Origin: Deltaproteobacteria bacterium
GTDB taxonomy: Bacteria > Desulfobacterota > Desulfobulbia > Desulfobulbales > UBA5123
Reading direction: 5' to 3'
Assembly (NCBI GenBank): GCA_021788685.1
Contig: JAJYKH010000016.1
Span: 1 to 18,372, forward strand
Length of the DNA stretch: 18,372 bases
Below are positions 1 through 7,680 of the stretch, in pieces. Every line of letters begins with the position of its first letter. Position 1 is the first letter of the stretch. The notes beneath the pieces were generated by a model, which did not search any database, had not been told where the DNA came from, and saw only the letters and a list, made by a program, of their open reading frames with translations. Made by a program: the position numbers and the translations under genes.

Positions 1-2
1 CC

Positions 3-362
3 AAAAACCAACGGCGGGTGGCTGGGGTCACCCCCAGGTCCATGGACCTGCTGATCCATTATCCCTGGCCGGGCAACGTCCGGGAGCTGGAAAACGCCAT
101 CGAGCGCGGGGTGATCCTCATGCGGGGGGAGTATCTCGACGAGGGGGACCTGCCCATCGCCGTCCGGCGCTGGGCCGAGCAGGAGCCCGTCATGGCCTCG
201 GCCGGGAAAAGGGAGGCCCCCGCCACCCTGGAAGAGGCGGAAAAGGAGGTCATCCTCCGGACCCTGGAGGAAACCGGCGGCAACAAGAGCGAGGCCGCCC
301 GCCGCCTCAACGTCACCCGCAAGACCCTGCTCAGCAAGCTGCAGAAGTACGGCCGCGAGTAG
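3..362 (+). CDS. NtrC-family sigma-54-dependent response regulator, C-terminal part (5' end outside window)
   Basis: The reading frame is open to the left edge, so only about the last 119 residues are present. They hold the end of the AAA+ sigma-54 activator domain, with the signature WPGNVREL followed by ENAIERGVIL, then a short linker and a C-terminal FIS-type helix-turn-helix (NKSEAARRLNVTRKTLLSKL). Proteins of this family bind upstream enhancers and use ATP hydrolysis to open promoters held by sigma-54 RNA polymerase. The receiver or sensor domain that would show the signal lies outside the window, so it is unclear whether this is a two-component regulator or a stand-alone activator. The GTG at 18 falls inside the AAA+ domain and is not a real start. 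The gene converges on the PP-loop gene with only 6 bases between the two stop codons, and I see no terminator there. Confidence 0.9.
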   Translation, partial: KNQRRVAGVTPRSMDLLIHYPWPGNVRELENAIERGVILMRGEYLDEGDLPIAVRRWAEQEPVMASAGKREAPATLEEAEKEVILRTLEETGGNKSEAARRLNVTRKTLLSKLQKYGRE

Positions 363-368
363 CTTGCC

Positions 369-1382
369 TCACCGCCGCCACGGGATGTAGGCCTCCTCCG
401 GGAGGGGCGCCGCGGCCAGTTCCTTCCTTTCGTCCCCCTTGGTCGCCACCACCAGCACCTCCGCGGGTCTGGCCGGATCCTTCTTGCAGTAGCGCGCCAC
501 CAGGCCGGCCGCCGCCTGCATATCATCGGGGTGGTCGGAAAAGCGCAGCACCGCGCTGGGGCCGGGGCGATCATGGGCGGGCATGAGCAGCCAGTCCCCG
601 GGGATGGTGAGCGCGGCGAGGCGGTCGTTCTCCTGCTCCTTCCGTCCAAGGGCGAGCATGCCGCCGCCCGGGAGCCGGAACTGGCGGCCGACCAGCAGCA
701 GGCGGATGTCGGTCGGCGTAAAGCGGGGTTGCTCTTCGTAGAAGCGCTCGATGCGGGCCGCCAGAATGGGGTCGGTCAGGATGCAGCCCCCGGCGGGGCT
801 GGGGTAATCAAGGATGCCGAAGCGGGCGGCAAGCTCGATCTGCGGGGCGCGCCCCCGGCCGGAAAAGGCGAGCAGCCGCTCGCGGTCGACCACTCCTGCC
901 AGCTCCGGGGTCGTCGGCTTGAGCAGCCTGGCGCAGAGGGGCCGCAGGAGCAACCCCTCGCAGCCGCTCTCCCTCTCGATGAGCCGCAGGGTGTCGTGGC
1001 GCTGGGACATGGGGCGCTGGCCGAGCACCTCCCCGGTCGCGAGGAAGGAAGCCCCGAGGCCGGTGAGCAGCCGGCGGGCCTCGGACAACAGGAGAATCTT
1101 GCAGTCCACGCAAGGATTGAAATTTTTCCCGAAGCCGTGGGGCGGATCGCGGAGCAGCTCGAGAAACCTTTCGCTCACGTCCCGCACCACCACCTCGATG
1201 CCGTAGCGGTCACCGATCTCCCGCCGGTAGTTCTCCGTGCGCGCCAGGAGCCCATCGCCGAAAAAGGGGGTGACGAGCTTGACCGCGCGGACGCGGATTC
1301 CTTGCTCCATGAGGACCCGGCAGGCGAGAATGGAATCCAGGCCTCCGGAGAAAAGGACGAGGGCTGTCGGGTTCGGGGTCAT
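369..1382 (-). CDS. PP-loop tRNA thiolation-like enzyme (MnmA/ThiI-related, C-terminal NFACT-R-like domain)
   Basis: This is a 337-residue protein with an N-terminal PP-loop ATP-binding motif, SGGLDS (residues 12-17), that adenylates a substrate before sulfur transfer. A CVDC pair (C91, C94) follows NFNP, and a third cysteine, C200, lies in PSPAGGC; this arrangement is like that of tRNA 2-thio- and 4-thiouridine synthases. The ATGEVLGQRPMSQ segment (residues 115-127) is typical of the deltaproteobacterial MnmA/ThiI-like group. The region after about residue 205 resembles the NFACT-R RNA-binding domain. The likely role is sulfur insertion into tRNA, but the target nucleotide cannot be read from the sequence. 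I chose the ATG at 1382 because SGGLDS then lies at the usual distance from the N-terminus. A GTG at 1457 would add 25 residues with no motif. The gene is downstream of recN on the same strand, 189 bases away. Confidence 0.85.
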   Translation of the reverse strand: MTPNPTALVLFSGGLDSILACRVLMEQGIRVRAVKLVTPFFGDGLLARTENYRREIGDRYGIEVVVRDVSERFLELLRDPPHGFGKNFNPCVDCKILLLSEARRLLTGLGASFLATGEVLGQRPMSQRHDTLRLIERESGCEGLLLRPLCARLLKPTTPELAGVVDRERLLAFSGRGRAPQIELAARFGILDYPSPAGGCILTDPILAARIERFYEEQPRFTPTDIRLLLVGRQFRLPGGGMLALGRKEQENDRLAALTIPGDWLLMPAHDRPGPSAVLRFSDHPDDMQAAAGLVARYCKKDPARPAEVLVVATKGDERKELAAAPLPEEAYIPWRR

Positions 1383-1571
1383 GGTCGCGGGATTTTGGGA
1401 AAGGGCGGCCACGGGCGGAAGGGCAGCCAGACAGCCGCCTGTCAACTGCTCCTGCACCGTGGAAGAAAAGGAGATCGGCTCCCTTGCGGGAAGCCCATTG
1501 TAACGGCAGGGGTGCCCCCTTGCAAGGGGCAGGTCGGAGGGAGGGGAACGGCCGGAAGAGCGGTTGCCGGA

Positions 1572-3266
1572 CTATTCCCGGTCAGCGCCTGGATCTGTGC
1601 GGTTCCTCGCCAGCAGCTCCCTGGCGTAGGCCAGGGTCTGGCCGGTGGCCGAATCGCCGTCCAGCATCCGGGCCAGCTCGGCGGCCTTGGCCTCTTCCGG
1701 CAGCCGGGAGATGGTGGTCCGGGTGCGTGCCCCAGCCACGCTCTTTTCCACCAGGAAGTGCTCCTCGGCGCAGGCGGCGATCTGCGGCAGGTGGGTGATG
1801 CAGAGCACCTGGTGATGGCCGGCCAGCTCCCTGATCTTGCGGGCGACCGCCTCCGCGGCCTTGCCGGAGATGCCGGCGTCGATCTCGTCGAAAATGACCG
1901 TTTCCACCTGGTCCTGCCGGGCGAGCACGCACTTGAGGGCGAGCATCAGCCGGGACAGCTCGCCTCCCGAGGCGACCTTCGCCAGGGGTTTCACCGGCTC
2001 CCCCGGATTGGCGGAGAACATGAGCTGGGGCCGGTCCCAGCCGGTGCGGCCTAAATCCGCCAAACCGGGCTCCCCGGGTCCCTCGAAGCCGATTTCGAAC
2101 CGGGCCCCGGGCAGGGAAAGCGATTCGATCCCGCGGCCGATTTCCGCGGCCAGCCGTTCCGCGGTCCGGAGCCGGCCGGCGGACAGCTCCCCGGCTTGCT
2201 GCAGCAGCGTGCGCTCGGCGGCTTCCAGCTCCTTTCCGAGCCCGGCCAGCAGCTCGTCCATGCTCTCCAGCTCGGTCAGCTCGCCCCGGGCCTTTTCGCC
2301 GCAGGCGATCACGTCGGCCAGCTCCGGGCCGTATTTGCGCTTGAGGCGCTGCAGCAGGTCGATGCGGGCGGTGATGCGGTCGAGGGCGGCCGGATCGTCC
2401 GCGAGGTTGTCCACGTAGTCCCGGAGCTGGGCGAGCCGGTCCTCCAGCTCGAAGGCGTGGCCGGCGACTTCCTCCGCGAGCCCCGCCACCCCCTGGTCCA
2501 GGGCGGCCATCTGCTCGAGGTTCCGGCGGGCGAGGGCGAGCTTTTCCGTCACAGCCTCCGCCAGCAGGTGGTAGCTCTCCCGGCCCAGCCGCATGAGGGA
2601 GTCCGAGGATTTCAGCCGCTCCTTTTCCCGGGCCAGAAGCTCGTCTTCCCCGGGCTGCAGGCGGGCTTCCTCGATCTCCCGGGCCTGAAAGGCGAGGAAA
2701 TCCCGGCGTTGCTCCTTGTCCCGCTCGGCCTCCTGGGTCTGGCGGAGGCGGGCCCGGAGGGCCTGCCACTCGTCGTAAACGGCGCCGAGCTGCCGCCGGG
2801 CCAGCCCGTGGCCGCCCATGGCATCGATGAAATCGAGGTGCGACCGGGGTGCGAGGAGCTGCTGGTGATCATGCTGGCTGGCCACGCTGAGCAGGTGCTC
2901 GGCGATGTCGCCCGCGATTTTGGCGGTCACCAGACAGCCGTTGATGAAGAAGCGGCTCTTGCCGGGGGTGAGCACCCGGCGGACGATCAGCTCCCCGTCG
3001 GCTTCCTCGATTCCGGCCTCTTCCAGGCTTTGCCGCAGCTCCCGGTGCCCGGTTCGGATCTCGAAGAGGGCCTCCACGGTGGCGCTCTCCGCCCCGGTGC
3101 GGATCCAGTCGCCCGCGACCTTGCCGCCGGAGAGAAGATGGATGGCCTGGAGGATGATCGACTTGCCGGCCCCGGTTTCCCCGGTCAGCACCACCAGCCC
3201 CGCGGGAAAGCTGATGTGCAGCTCTTCAATCAGCGCCAGATTGACGATCCTGAGCTCGCGAAGCAT
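1572..3266 (-). CDS. recN: DNA repair protein RecN
   Basis: This is a full-length (564-residue) SMC-like ATPase that acts in the cytoplasm in double-strand-break repair by homologous recombination. Near the N-terminus are MLRELRIVNLALIEEL and the Walker A motif GETGAGKS (residues 29-36). The central half is a charged, heptad-like coiled coil. The C-terminal part has the ABC signature VASGGELSR and the Walker B sequence VIFDEIDAGISG (D460, E461), then ITHLPQIAA. All motifs of the family are intact and the length is normal. The ATG at 3266 is the only sensible start because the family begins directly with this strand. A GGTT-N11-ACC sequence just upstream may be a LexA box, which would fit the usual SOS control of recN. 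A repeat-rich gap lies upstream. Confidence 0.97.
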   Translation of the reverse strand: MLRELRIVNLALIEELHISFPAGLVVLTGETGAGKSIILQAIHLLSGGKVAGDWIRTGAESATVEALFEIRTGHRELRQSLEEAGIEEADGELIVRRVLTPGKSRFFINGCLVTAKIAGDIAEHLLSVASQHDHQQLLAPRSHLDFIDAMGGHGLARRQLGAVYDEWQALRARLRQTQEAERDKEQRRDFLAFQAREIEEARLQPGEDELLAREKERLKSSDSLMRLGRESYHLLAEAVTEKLALARRNLEQMAALDQGVAGLAEEVAGHAFELEDRLAQLRDYVDNLADDPAALDRITARIDLLQRLKRKYGPELADVIACGEKARGELTELESMDELLAGLGKELEAAERTLLQQAGELSAGRLRTAERLAAEIGRGIESLSLPGARFEIGFEGPGEPGLADLGRTGWDRPQLMFSANPGEPVKPLAKVASGGELSRLMLALKCVLARQDQVETVIFDEIDAGISGKAAEAVARKIRELAGHHQVLCITHLPQIAACAEEHFLVEKSVAGARTRTTISRLPEEAKAAELARMLDGDSATGQTLAYARELLARNRTDPGADRE

Positions 3267-3269
3267 GAC

Positions 3270-3287
3270 GGTCTCGCCAGATCAACC
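3270..3287 (-). promoter_or_regulatory. possible LexA (SOS) box at the recN start
   Basis: On the minus strand the 18 bases GGTTGATCTGGCGAGACC end 3 bases before the recN ATG. The LexA motif described for Geobacter sulfurreducens is GGTT-N2-C-N4-G-N3-ACC. The outer GGTT and ACC are present at exactly the right spacing, but the two inner fixed bases (C and G) are T and C here. Its position at a classic SOS gene makes it worth noting. The incomplete match keeps confidence low. Confidence 0.35.
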
Positions 3288-3334
3288 TCGGAAAGGGGAA
3301 AGCACGCAGCTGGCACGCGGCCATTGGCAAGGGT

Positions 3335-3491
3335 GTAAGCGATCACAGGCACCGAATCTGCTTGGCAGCGGCCTGCTCGCGTACCCGAGTACAGCCTCAC
3401 AGGCAGCTTTCGCGCATCGCCGGCACCTGTCATCGCTTACGAAAATGAGGCATGAGCCGTTTTGCGCTCCGATGCCCCTGTGATCCGTTAC
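3335..3491. repeat. three diverged copies of a 19-base motif (gtaagcgatcacaggcacc-like)
   Basis: Copy 1 lies on the plus strand at 3335-3353 (gtaagcgatcacaggcacc). Copies 2 and 3 lie on the minus strand at 3422-3440 (gtaagcgatgacaggtgcc) and 3474-3491 (gtaacggatcacaggggc). Copy 2 matches copy 1 at 17 of 19 positions, and copy 3 keeps the core gatcacagg and the leading gtaa. Copies 2 and 3 share further similarity on their flanks and end exactly 51 bases apart. Copies 1 and 2 could pair as a long stem. The octamer caagggtg also occurs beside copies 1 and 3. The function is unknown: a structured untranslated RNA, a dispersed repeat, or binding sites with TGTGATC half-sites are all possible. Confidence 0.6.
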
Positions 3492-3700
3492 GCAAGGGTG
3501 ACAACTGTGGCGAATGATTACCCGATTTGGGAAAGAATGCAAGGCCGGCAGGGTGGCTGCTCCGAAAAGCCGGGGAAACCCGCGGGCAAGAATCTCTGGT
3601 TTTTGGCCCGAAGTGCATTATAGTGGTGGAAAACCGTCGCCTGAGCCGACGGGAAACTTATATCCCGGCGAAGCCGGTCTTCCCTAACCTTGATGATCCC

Positions 3701-5119
3701 ATGATAAGACAACGAAGCCGTTTCTGCCGCGCCATGAGCCTGGCTGTGCTTTTCTTTTTCATGGGGGCCGAGCTTCCGGTGCTCCCCCAGTGGGGACCGT
3801 CAACGGCCGCCGCCTTTTCGGTGGGCGAAGAGCGGGAGGTCGGCGAGAAGCTCCTGGCCCTGGTCCGCACCCAATTCAAGCTGATCGACGACCCGGACGT
3901 GAGCCAATACATCAACCATCTGGGCCAGGAGATTCTGAAAGCGGCAGGGCCGCAGTATTTCGACTATCACTTCTTCGTCATCGACAACAAGGAGTTCAAT
4001 GCCTTTGCCGCGCCGTCCGGGCTGGTTTTCGTCCACTCCGGGCTCATCGAGGCGATGAGCAATGAAGACGAGCTGGTGGGGGTGATGGCCCACGAAATCG
4101 GCCATGTCACCAGCCGCCACATCGCCGACCAAATGGCTAAGGGCTCCAAGGTGGGCATCGGCACCGCCGCCCTCATCCTGGCGGGGATCCTCACGGGGGG
4201 CGGCGCCCTGTCCCAGGGCCTCATGGCGGGCGGCATGGCGGCTGGCGCCTCCATGAACCTCAAATTCAGCCGGGAAGACGAGGAACAGGCGGACCGCTTG
4301 GCAGTCCGCTTCATGAAAAAGGAGGGGCGGGACCCCCACGCCATGGTGAGCATGCTCCACAAGATGCGCAACCTGGAACGCTACCGCCCATCCATTCCAC
4401 CCTACCTCCTGACCCATCCCGAGCCCGATCTGCGCCTCCAGTATGTCCAGGACCTGCTCCTTCATGACAAAGGGCCGTATCCTCCCCGGGATGATTTCGA
4501 TTTCCAGCGTATCCGGTACCGGATTATCAGCCGCACCCAGGAGCCCATGAGCCTGCTGCCCCTGCTGCAGAAGGAGGCAGCAATCGGCAAGGAGGGCTCC
4601 ATGGCCTACTACGGCCTCGCCCAGCTCTACGAGGCCACGGCCAATTTCGACAAGGCCGAGGAGGCGCTGCGGAAAGTCATGGCTGCCCATCCGGACCGTC
4701 CCATCCTCATCGCCGACCTCGGGGTCCTCCGGTTCGAGGCCGGGCGATACGGAGAGGCCCTCGATCTGTTCCGGAAGGCGCATGCCGCCATGCCGGACTC
4801 GGCCTACGCCTCTTTCCATCTCGCCAACACCCTGATGCAGCTGGGGCAGTTGGACGAAGCCGGCCGGATTTACGAAAGACTCCTCCCCGAGCTGCCCGAC
4901 TATTCCCGGCTTTCTTACCAGCTGAGCCGCCTGCGGGCCGCCCAAGGCCGGCCGGACGAGGGCTACTACTACCTGGGGCTGTATCACTGGCAGGAAGGGG
5001 AGGCGGAGCCCGCCAAGCAGTACCTCAATCAGGCGGTGGCCCGGCTACCAGCCGGCAACGAGCTCCGCAAGCAGGCCCAGGATCTCCTGAAGAAGATCGA
5101 TCGGCTTTCCAAGGTCTGA
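3701..5119 (+). CDS. secreted M48-family metalloprotease with TPR repeats (BepA-like)
   Basis: This 472-residue protein has an N-terminal hydrophobic segment (about residues 11-38, ending in a small-residue STAAA stretch) that looks like a signal peptide, so it probably acts in the periplasm. The zinc-protease motif is HEIGH (H131, E132, H135), and the third metal ligand is E194 in SREDEEQAD. A glycine-rich hydrophobic stretch lies between them. The part after about residue 300 carries TPR-type helices (for example AYYGLAQLYEATANFDKAEE and SYASFHL-type repeats). The domain order and length match E. coli BepA (487 residues), which degrades or helps assemble outer-membrane barrel proteins. The ATG at 3701 is preferred because it puts the hydrophobic segment at the N-terminus. 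An upstream start at 3527 would add 58 residues that look non-coding, and an ATG at 3734 is also possible. The gene is monocistronic and converges on the HDOD gene. Confidence 0.92.
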   Translation: MIRQRSRFCRAMSLAVLFFFMGAELPVLPQWGPSTAAAFSVGEEREVGEKLLALVRTQFKLIDDPDVSQYINHLGQEILKAAGPQYFDYHFFVIDNKEFNAFAAPSGLVFVHSGLIEAMSNEDELVGVMAHEIGHVTSRHIADQMAKGSKVGIGTAALILAGILTGGGALSQGLMAGGMAAGASMNLKFSREDEEQADRLAVRFMKKEGRDPHAMVSMLHKMRNLERYRPSIPPYLLTHPEPDLRLQYVQDLLLHDKGPYPPRDDFDFQRIRYRIISRTQEPMSLLPLLQKEAAIGKEGSMAYYGLAQLYEATANFDKAEEALRKVMAAHPDRPILIADLGVLRFEAGRYGEALDLFRKAHAAMPDSAYASFHLANTLMQLGQLDEAGRIYERLLPELPDYSRLSYQLSRLRAAQGRPDEGYYYLGLYHWQEGEAEPAKQYLNQAVARLPAGNELRKQAQDLLKKIDRLSKV

Positions 5120-5140
5120 TGATCTAGCAAAAAGAGATGG

Positions 5141-6640
5141 TCAGTGGCCCCGGCTGATCTTGCGGAGGGCCATGACCGCGAAGTCGCGGAAGAGGCGGGT
5201 GGTCTTCACTTCGTTTTCGTCGAGCTTGGGGCGCCCCGCCTTGCGGTCGAGGTAGAGAAGGCCGATCGGCTTCTGGTCGAGGCAGACCGGAAAGAGATAG
5301 ACCATCCGGTCCTTGACGAGGGGGGCGAGCTCCTCGGGAAAGGCATTGGGGGAATTGGGCGGGATCGCCATGTCTTTGCCCGACTTGAGGGCCTTGGGAA
5401 TGGCGAAGTCCTGGCTGCTCAGATTGTGGCGGAAGCCCGCGATCCGGTCCGGCTCCACTTCTCCGAGCCCGAACCGGCCGATCAGCATCGGGCTCCGGCC
5501 CTGAATGTTCACGATGGCGAAGACCACCCGGTCGAAGCCGACCCCCCGATAGAGCCCCTCCAGCAGGTTCACATAGAAGTCGTTGAGGTTGAACTGGCCC
5601 ATGAGGGTCTCGGTCAGGTCCCGCACGAAATCATTGACCGATTTGTCGCCGCCGGTGGGCAGGGCATCGAGCTCCTCGGTTTTTTCCCCCTCGCCCGCCT
5701 TCTCCACCGGACCTTTTGCCTCCCCCTGCTCGATCAGGCGCAGGTTGCTGCGGATCTTCAGCTTGGAGAGGCCGTAGCGGAGCGAGCTCGACAGGTCCTC
5801 CGACTGCTCCACGGTCTGGCCCATCATCTCCAGGGCCTCCTCCTGGCCCAACGCCATCATCTCTCCGTACCGCTCGATGAGGGGGCCGATGTCGGCCCCG
5901 CGGCAGATGCTGTCCACCATCTGGTTGTTGAAGCTGGCGAGGTTCTGCAGGTAACCCTGGGCATCATCCCGGTTTCTGGGCTGGGCCGGCTGCGGCTCCA
6001 TGGCGATGATCACGTTGTCGGAAAGGTTCCAGAAGCGGGCGATCTCCTCGCCAACCTCCCGATAGGTGAGATCTTCGAGCACCCGCCGGCTGGCGTCGTC
6101 CTCGGAGCGGCCCGCGTTGACCTGCCGCTCGATCTCCCGGTGCATGTCCGGAAGATAAATGCAGATGATGATCTTGCCCAGGTTGTGCAGCAGCGTGCAG
6201 ATGAAGGCCTCCTCGGGATTGACCTTCAGCTCTTTTCTGACCGCCAGCTGCCGGGCCTGGAGCCCGCTCAGGAAGGAGCGGGTGAGGAGCTTGCTGATCT
6301 CCGCTTTGTCCACGCCCTGTTTGATGAATTCCTCGAAGATGGCAATCACCGTGGCGATGTCGCGCACCGCGTCGAAGCCGAGAATGGTGACGGCCCGCGA
6401 GATGGAGTTCACCGGCCACCCCAGGGAATAGAAGGCCGAGTTCACCACCTGGAGGACCTTGTTGGTGAGGGAGTAATCCTTGAGGATCACCTTGGCGAGG
6501 TCGTAGGCCGCGCTCCTGCGGCTCCCCGTAAGCGAGATCAGCTCCTGGACGTTGGCCGACATGGCCGGCAGCTCGCTCATGTTGATCCGGGCGAAGATCT
6601 GGGCCAGCTTGGCGGAAGGGGTCCGTTCGGGGAGGCTCAT
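5141..6640 (-). CDS. HDOD domain protein with C-terminal GAF-type domain
   Basis: This is a 499-residue cytoplasmic signalling protein. Residues about 15-215 form an HDOD domain (LPAMSANVQELISLTG, then SLTNKVLQVVNSAFY, then AVTILGFDAVRDI). The metal-binding HD pair of true HD phosphohydrolases is reduced to HN (H152, N153 in LLHNLGK), as is normal for this non-catalytic family. Residues about 220-340 are a charged linker. Residues about 345-495 resemble a GAF domain (FYVNLLEGLYRGVGFDRVVF, ending in IGLLYLDR). HDOD proteins in related bacteria bind partners in signalling and motility control, and GAF domains sense small ligands. The ATG at 6640 was chosen over an upstream TTG at 6709: an AGGAG lies upstream of it, and the family begins near the SAKLAQIF segment. 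The gene is divergent from the FHA/kinase/phosphatase cassette. Confidence 0.9.
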   Translation of the reverse strand: MSLPERTPSAKLAQIFARINMSELPAMSANVQELISLTGSRRSAAYDLAKVILKDYSLTNKVLQVVNSAFYSLGWPVNSISRAVTILGFDAVRDIATVIAIFEEFIKQGVDKAEISKLLTRSFLSGLQARQLAVRKELKVNPEEAFICTLLHNLGKIIICIYLPDMHREIERQVNAGRSEDDASRRVLEDLTYREVGEEIARFWNLSDNVIIAMEPQPAQPRNRDDAQGYLQNLASFNNQMVDSICRGADIGPLIERYGEMMALGQEEALEMMGQTVEQSEDLSSSLRYGLSKLKIRSNLRLIEQGEAKGPVEKAGEGEKTEELDALPTGGDKSVNDFVRDLTETLMGQFNLNDFYVNLLEGLYRGVGFDRVVFAIVNIQGRSPMLIGRFGLGEVEPDRIAGFRHNLSSQDFAIPKALKSGKDMAIPPNSPNAFPEELAPLVKDRMVYLFPVCLDQKPIGLLYLDRKAGRPKLDENEVKTTRLFRDFAVMALRKISRGH

Positions 6641-6718
6641 GGCGGGGTTGGCAACTCCTGGAGACTTCTCTGTTTTTGGACCCGGCGACGCGGTTGATGG
6701 AAAAGGCAAGTTTCAATT

Positions 6719-6747
6719 GATAAAAGGCTTTTTGGAAGAGACGTCAA
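6719..6747 (-). promoter_or_regulatory. candidate sigma-70 promoter of the HDOD gene
   Basis: On the minus strand TTGACG (plus-strand 6742-6747) is followed after 17 bases by TTTATC (6719-6724). The -35 box matches the consensus at 5 of 6 positions, but the -10 box is weak. The distance to the chosen HDOD start at 6640 is plausible. Confidence 0.4.
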
Positions 6748-6812
6748 GGGAAAAATTCCGCAGCTTCCTTCCGCCCTCGTCCCCTTCGGGGTGCCCGGCA
6801 CCGATATTTGCC

Positions 6813-6841
6813 TTGGCATTTTCGGGAGAAAGGGCTATTAG
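6813..6841 (+). promoter_or_regulatory. candidate sigma-70 promoter of the FHA-kinase-phosphatase cassette
   Basis: TTGGCA at 6813-6818 (5 of 6 consensus positions), a 17-base spacer and TATTAG at 6836-6841 (4 of 6) form the best plus-strand promoter match in the gap. Transcription would start near 6848, about 120 bases before the FHA gene. Confidence 0.45.
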
Positions 6842-6968
6842 AATCGAAGCGGTCAAGGCGTCCGCCTCCTGCCAATCCGGTCGGGTCGGGCCGTTCCCCC
6901 CGTGGAGCGCTCTGACGATCCGCACCGGCAGGAACGGCATCGGCCATCACCTCAGCACGGAGGGGAAT

Positions 6969-7673
6969 ATGCCGGAATGGATCATCAGCCTGCAGGACCG
7001 GGTGATCAAGCGTTTTCTCATCGATGAAGGCCACCGGCTGACCATCGGCCGCAGCGGGGAGGCAGACGTCACCATCGACAACACCGCCGTTTCCCGCCTC
7101 CATTCGGCCTTTTCCCTGCGGAACGGCATCTATTTTCTGGAAGACCTCAATAGCCTGAACGGCACATTTATCAATGGCCGCCGGATCGAGGCCGAGACCC
7201 CGGTCTCCCCGGAAGACGAGATCGCCATTGGCAAGTTCCGGCTGGGGGCAGCCGCCGAAGGCGACCAGCGGGAGGAATCCGCCTCGGTCGTTGCCGCGGC
7301 CATGGATCTCGACGACGCCACCGTGTTCGTTACTCCCAAGGCCCGGGCCGCAAGCGAACCGGCCTCGCCCCCGGGAAAAACGGGAACCTGCCGGCTGACG
7401 GTCATCGACGGCAGCGCCGTCCCGAGGGAATTGGCGCTCGACGGCCGGAGCAGCATCAAAATCGGCAAGGACGCCGACGCCGACATCCGCGTGCCGGGGT
7501 GGCTGGTCGCCCCCGCCCAGTGCTTCGTCGTTGACCAGGCCGGCCGGTTCGTCATTGCGCCCCAGAAGAGCTGGACCGGCACTTGGCTGAACGGCTTGCG
7601 GATCAAGGACCCGCAACCCCTGCGCAAGGGAGACGTCATTACCATCGGCCGGGTCAAGATCAGGTACGAGTGA
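6969..7673 (+). CDS. protein with two FHA domains (phospho-threonine reader)
   Basis: This is a 234-residue cytoplasmic protein. The first FHA domain (about residues 18-95) has the full phospho-threonine pocket: GRS (27-29), SRLH (42-45) and NG (64-65). The second (about 140-234) keeps the fold pattern (IKIGKDADADIRV, then WLNGLRI) but has GK for GR and no SxxH motif (APAQC at 181-185), so it may not bind phosphopeptides. The linker between them contains DDATVF (T118), an acidic TxxF-like site similar in style to the phosphorylated ETTSVF motif of mycobacterial GarA. The ATG at 6969 has GGAGGGGA just upstream. The 139 extra residues of the open frame before it show no domain. The stop is 7 bases before the kinase gene, so the two are almost certainly co-transcribed, and this protein is a likely substrate or adaptor of the kinase. 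Confidence 0.9.
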   Translation: MPEWIISLQDRVIKRFLIDEGHRLTIGRSGEADVTIDNTAVSRLHSAFSLRNGIYFLEDLNSLNGTFINGRRIEAETPVSPEDEIAIGKFRLGAAAEGDQREESASVVAAAMDLDDATVFVTPKARAASEPASPPGKTGTCRLTVIDGSAVPRELALDGRSSIKIGKDADADIRVPGWLVAPAQCFVVDQAGRFVIAPQKSWTGTWLNGLRIKDPQPLRKGDVITIGRVKIRYE

Positions 7674-7680
7674 CGGGCTG

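Larger units (their letters stand above)
3267..3700. other. 434-base gap between recN and the M48 protease; no gene
   Basis: No frame here looks coding. Short ORFs on both strands (3230-3542) consist of the repeat sequence and have no recognisable domain. The left half (3335-3491) contains three copies of a diverged 19-base motif, described separately. The right half is more ordinary and must hold the promoter of the M48 protease. A TATAGT hexamer at 3619-3624 could be its -10 box, but there is no convincing -35 box. The recN promoter should read outward to the left, and I could not place it. Confidence 0.6.
6641..6968. other. 328-base divergent region between the HDOD gene and the FHA cassette
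   Basis: There is no gene here. Extending either flanking frame into the gap gives composition-driven sequence without domains. The gap holds one promoter candidate for each direction, described separately. The minus-strand candidate would give a leader of about 70 bases for the HDOD gene. The plus-strand candidate would give a leader of about 120 bases for the FHA gene. Confidence 0.6.

Noticed and set aside
1513..1530. hairpin around gccccttgcaaggggc after recN as a recN terminator
   Set aside because: The stem has a bulge and no T-run follows on the minus strand, so termination is not supported.
531..2054. 507-codon open frame on the plus strand
   Set aside because: It lies opposite the PP-loop gene and recN, has no domain, and its Gly/Ala/Arg/Pro-rich composition is what the antisense of GC-rich genes gives.
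3311..3330. sigma-54 promoter starting at TGGCACG
   Set aside because: The -24 element looks right but no GC-containing -12 element follows at the required spacing.
2196..3338. 380-codon plus-strand open frame
   Set aside because: Antisense shadow of recN; no recognisable motif.
3230..3542. short minus-strand ORFs in the recN upstream gap
   Set aside because: They are translations of the repeat region with overlapping frames, no ribosome binding site and no domain.
5144..6697. 517-codon plus-strand open frame
   Set aside because: It covers the HDOD gene almost exactly on the other strand, and only the HDOD reading has conserved domains.
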